Below are positions 39,165 through 41,168 of a DNA stretch of 41,168 nt, piece after piece (within the stretch, counting starts at the first letter, position 1; every line of letters begins with the position of its first letter). The DNA is taken from positions 1 to 41,168 of the forward strand of contig JAAHFN010000060.1 of assembly GCA_010672965.1 (NCBI GenBank), given 5' to 3'. The DNA is from Oscillatoria sp. SIO1A7 (lineage in GTDB: Bacteria; Cyanobacteriota; Cyanobacteriia; Cyanobacteriales; Laspinemataceae). The notes beneath the pieces were generated by a model. That model made no database searches. It was not told where the DNA came from and was given only the letters and a program-made list of their open reading frames with translations. A program made the translations under genes and the position numbers.

Positions 39165-40871
39165 ATGTTTGATGTCGAGATCGGTCTTTTTGGAGATAGC
39201 CCAACTGATATTAATTTGCCAGCGGTTGCCAATCCGAAAGACGATCGCTCGTTAAATTTGAGTGTTTCTGGGGAATCTGCCTTTGGTTTGCTGCCCCGAG
39301 AGAATCTGCCCCTGGAGAATGCTACCGTAGAGAGCCAGCTTCTAGAGAATCTGACCCAGACTGCGCCTCTAGAGAGAAGTCTGGAAATAGCTGGCAATAT
39401 CGATCCGCTTTCTGGCTTAGCGATCGCCGAGCCCACTGGATTGACTGGAGCCGAGGCAGATATTTTATTTGACCCGGAGCATTATGCTCGGGCGAATCCA
39501 GATTTGGGGCAAGCAGGTCTAACTGCGCCGGAGCAACTATATCGCCATTGGCAACAGTTTGGTTTGCCAGAAGGGCGAGCCTTTTCTTTGTTCGTGCAGC
39601 TCGATTATTATGGAGCGAACAATCCAGACCTGGCAGCAGCGGGCTTGAACGCGCCGCAGCAACTGTACCGACATTTACAACTTTTTGGACTATTGGAAGG
39701 ACGGGAATTCTCGCCTTGGGTCGATTTGGATTATTACTTAGATGCTAATCCAGACTTGCGAGCGGCTTTTGGCAGCGATACCAAGCAGGGATTTGCTCAC
39801 TTGCAAGCTTTTGGCTTTTCCGAGGGGCGGCGATTTTCTCCGAAATTCGATTTAGACTTTTATTTGGAGAACAATCCAGATTTGCAAGCAGCTTTTGGCA
39901 GCAACAGGCAACAGGCGTTTAAGCATTTGCAAGGGTTTGCGATCGCCGAAGGGCGTAAAATGTTGCCTTTGCAAGAGCCAATCGAGCAGCCAAGCGATCG
40001 GCCAAGCGAGCCGGCAAACCAGCCAATCGAGCAGCCAGCAAACCAGCCAATCGAGCAGCCAAGCGATCGCCCAGTGCAAGAACCAGTAAACCAGCCAGTG
40101 GAAGAACCAGTGCAAGAACCAGAAATATTGGCGGATAGATGGGAACTTTATACTGTGAAGTCTGGGGATACTTTGGCGGCGATCGCCGAGTCCCGAACTG
40201 GCAATCCCCAAGATTACCAGGCGATCGTCAATTATCCAAATAACGATATTGAGAATCCCGATTTAATCTACCCCGGCCAGGAAATTTGGGTACCGATCGC
40301 TACTGAGAATAATAGCGGCGGAACTGACTTTAACTTTGACCGCGATCGCCTATTTGCCGTCGTTCCTCCTTCTATCCTGCCCTATGCAGAAGAATCAATT
40401 CCTATAATTCTCTCGGAAGCCGAGTCCAGCGGCGTCACCGATGCGGCGCAGCTTGCTTATATTCTGGCCACCGCCGAACACGAATCCCTCTTGGGACGCT
40501 GGATGGAAGAATTAGCCGACGGTCGGCAATATGAGGGCAGGCGGGATTTAGGCAACACTGAACCCGGAGATGGGCCGAGGTATAAAGGACGCGGTTACGT
40601 TCAGATTACCGGGCGCTTTAACTATACCGATTGGTCGAATAGATTGGGAATTGACTTGGTTAGCAATCCAGAAAGAGCCTCGGAACCAGATATTGCTGCT
40701 TTGGTTTTAGTTCGAGGCATGCGGGATGGCACTTTTACCGGCGCTAAACTAGACGACTATATTAATGAAAACCAAATTGATTTCTTCAATGCCCGCCGGA
40801 TTGTCAATGGTTTGGATCGCGCTGACGATATAGCTGCTATTGCCGAGTATTATTTTCAGGCGCTAACTTAG
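39165..40871 (+). CDS. LysM and GH19-type cell-wall hydrolase with four NPDL repeats
   Basis: 568 residues from ATG 39165 (a TTG at 39159 is also in frame), with AAGGAAAAG upstream. Residues 1-100 are low in known features. About 104-272 hold four 40-residue repeats of the type DYYLxxNPDLxAA...HLQxFGxxEGRxFS, known from many cyanobacterial surface proteins. A Gln/Pro-rich linker with EQPSDRP and NQPIEQP copies (273-322) follows. A LysM domain (326-376: YTVKSGDTLAAIAES, NPDLIYPGQEIWVP) should bind peptidoglycan or chitin. The C-terminal domain (395-568) is GH19/lysozyme-like: ILATAEHESLLGRWME with probable catalytic E438 or E440, YKGRGYVQITGRFNY, and NARRIVNGLD. No clear signal peptide is seen, so export may use another route. 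Likely function: cleavage of peptidoglycan or chitin-like glycan. Confidence 0.87.
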   Translation: MFDVEIGLFGDSPTDINLPAVANPKDDRSLNLSVSGESAFGLLPRENLPLENATVESQLLENLTQTAPLERSLEIAGNIDPLSGLAIAEPTGLTGAEADILFDPEHYARANPDLGQAGLTAPEQLYRHWQQFGLPEGRAFSLFVQLDYYGANNPDLAAAGLNAPQQLYRHLQLFGLLEGREFSPWVDLDYYLDANPDLRAAFGSDTKQGFAHLQAFGFSEGRRFSPKFDLDFYLENNPDLQAAFGSNRQQAFKHLQGFAIAEGRKMLPLQEPIEQPSDRPSEPANQPIEQPANQPIEQPSDRPVQEPVNQPVEEPVQEPEILADRWELYTVKSGDTLAAIAESRTGNPQDYQAIVNYPNNDIENPDLIYPGQEIWVPIATENNSGGTDFNFDRDRLFAVVPPSILPYAEESIPIILSEAESSGVTDAAQLAYILATAEHESLLGRWMEELADGRQYEGRRDLGNTEPGDGPRYKGRGYVQITGRFNYTDWSNRLGIDLVSNPERASEPDIAALVLVRGMRDGTFTGAKLDDYINENQIDFFNARRIVNGLDRADDIAAIAEYYFQALT

Positions 40872-40873
40872 GA

Positions 40874-41041
40874 CAAGAAAGCAGTCAGCTCTCAGCAGGA
40901 GGCAGGAGGCAGGAGGCGGTCATGCTAAAAGCAGAAGAGCGCAGCCTGCGCGCTCCGCCCATAAGCTGTTGGCTTTTTTGCCCAATGCCCAATGCCCAAG
41001 AAAGCAGTCAGCTCTCAGCAGGAGGCAGGAGGCAGGAGGCG
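40874..41041. repeat. 45-bp direct repeat, two copies 123 bp apart
   Basis: CAAGAAAGCAGTCAGCTCTC followed by AGCAGGAGGCAGGAGGCAGG occurs at 40874-40918 and again at 40997-41041. It is built from AGCAGTC and GGAGGCA heptads. The DNA between holds GCCCAATGCCCAATGCCC. No gene was recognised from 40872 to the end of the window; the last 100 bp are AT-rich. Confidence 0.92.
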
Positions 41042-41168
41042 CAGGGTAAACGCATCTAAATTAATTTTAATTTCCTTACGAACCCTTGCATAGATGTTAA
41101 TCGAAAAATAATAGAGATAGTCGAGGGAAGCCAGCTAAAACAATATTTAATTTTTGCTTTAATTGTAA

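Overview
The window is chromosomal DNA from a cyanobacterium, very probably a repeat-rich filamentous or Oscillatoriales-type one. The evidence is the divergent photosystem II pair psbH/psbN, the bicarbonate transporter BicA, a cyanobacterial-type Mrp antiporter cluster, families largely confined to cyanobacteria (DUF928, DUF3146), the abundance of the HIP1 octamer GCGATCGC, and many heptanucleotide tandem repeats. No species can be named from the sequence alone.

Layout. 1-3.2 kb: a Ser/Thr kinase fused to a formylglycine-generating-enzyme-like domain, followed directly by an array of 29 HIP1 octamers spaced exactly 22 or 26 bp. 3.2-7.1 kb: Trm1 tRNA methyltransferase, a GH18-like protein, a CYTH phosphatase and a PfkB sugar kinase carrying a 63-bp internal duplication. 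7.5-14.6 kb: a small LuxR-type regulator with PedR-like cysteines, HisS, an MntA-type antitoxin remnant, a DUF928 protein, a YbjN-like protein and an alpha/beta hydrolase, separated by long repeat-filled gaps. 14.6-16.1 kb: an aspartic-protease gene broken by a 102-bp MITE. 16.1-23.4 kb: bicA followed by mrpC-D-E-F-G-A'-B. 23.7-28.6 kb: a 1519-residue TPR-CHAT protease-like protein with 18 near-identical 46-residue repeats, and a small convergent gene. 28.7-31.9 kb: remnants of toxin-antitoxin genes and two different insertion sequences, an RNase H-fold protein and a Uma2 gene. 31.9-34.2 kb: the housekeeping group DUF3146-pth-tatA and psbH/psbN. 34.4-41 kb: a pentapeptide-repeat protein, a tyrosine-decarboxylase-like enzyme with a C-terminal EF-hand pair, and a LysM-GH19 cell-wall hydrolase.

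How it works together. The clearest functional unit is bicA plus Mrp: BicA takes up bicarbonate with sodium, and a Mrp Na+/H+ antiporter can expel that sodium. A terminator-like hairpin after bicA and mobile repeats between mrpE, mrpF and mrpG make it uncertain that the set is one transcript. The other genes look like independent units.

The most distinctive property of the window is its load of small mobile or palindromic repeats. At least five families with terminal inverted repeats, REP-like hairpins and 7-bp tandem repeats fill almost every gap. In several places they have altered coding sequences, by interrupting a protease gene, ending a nucleotidyltransferase gene, or adding repeat-encoded tails to proteins.
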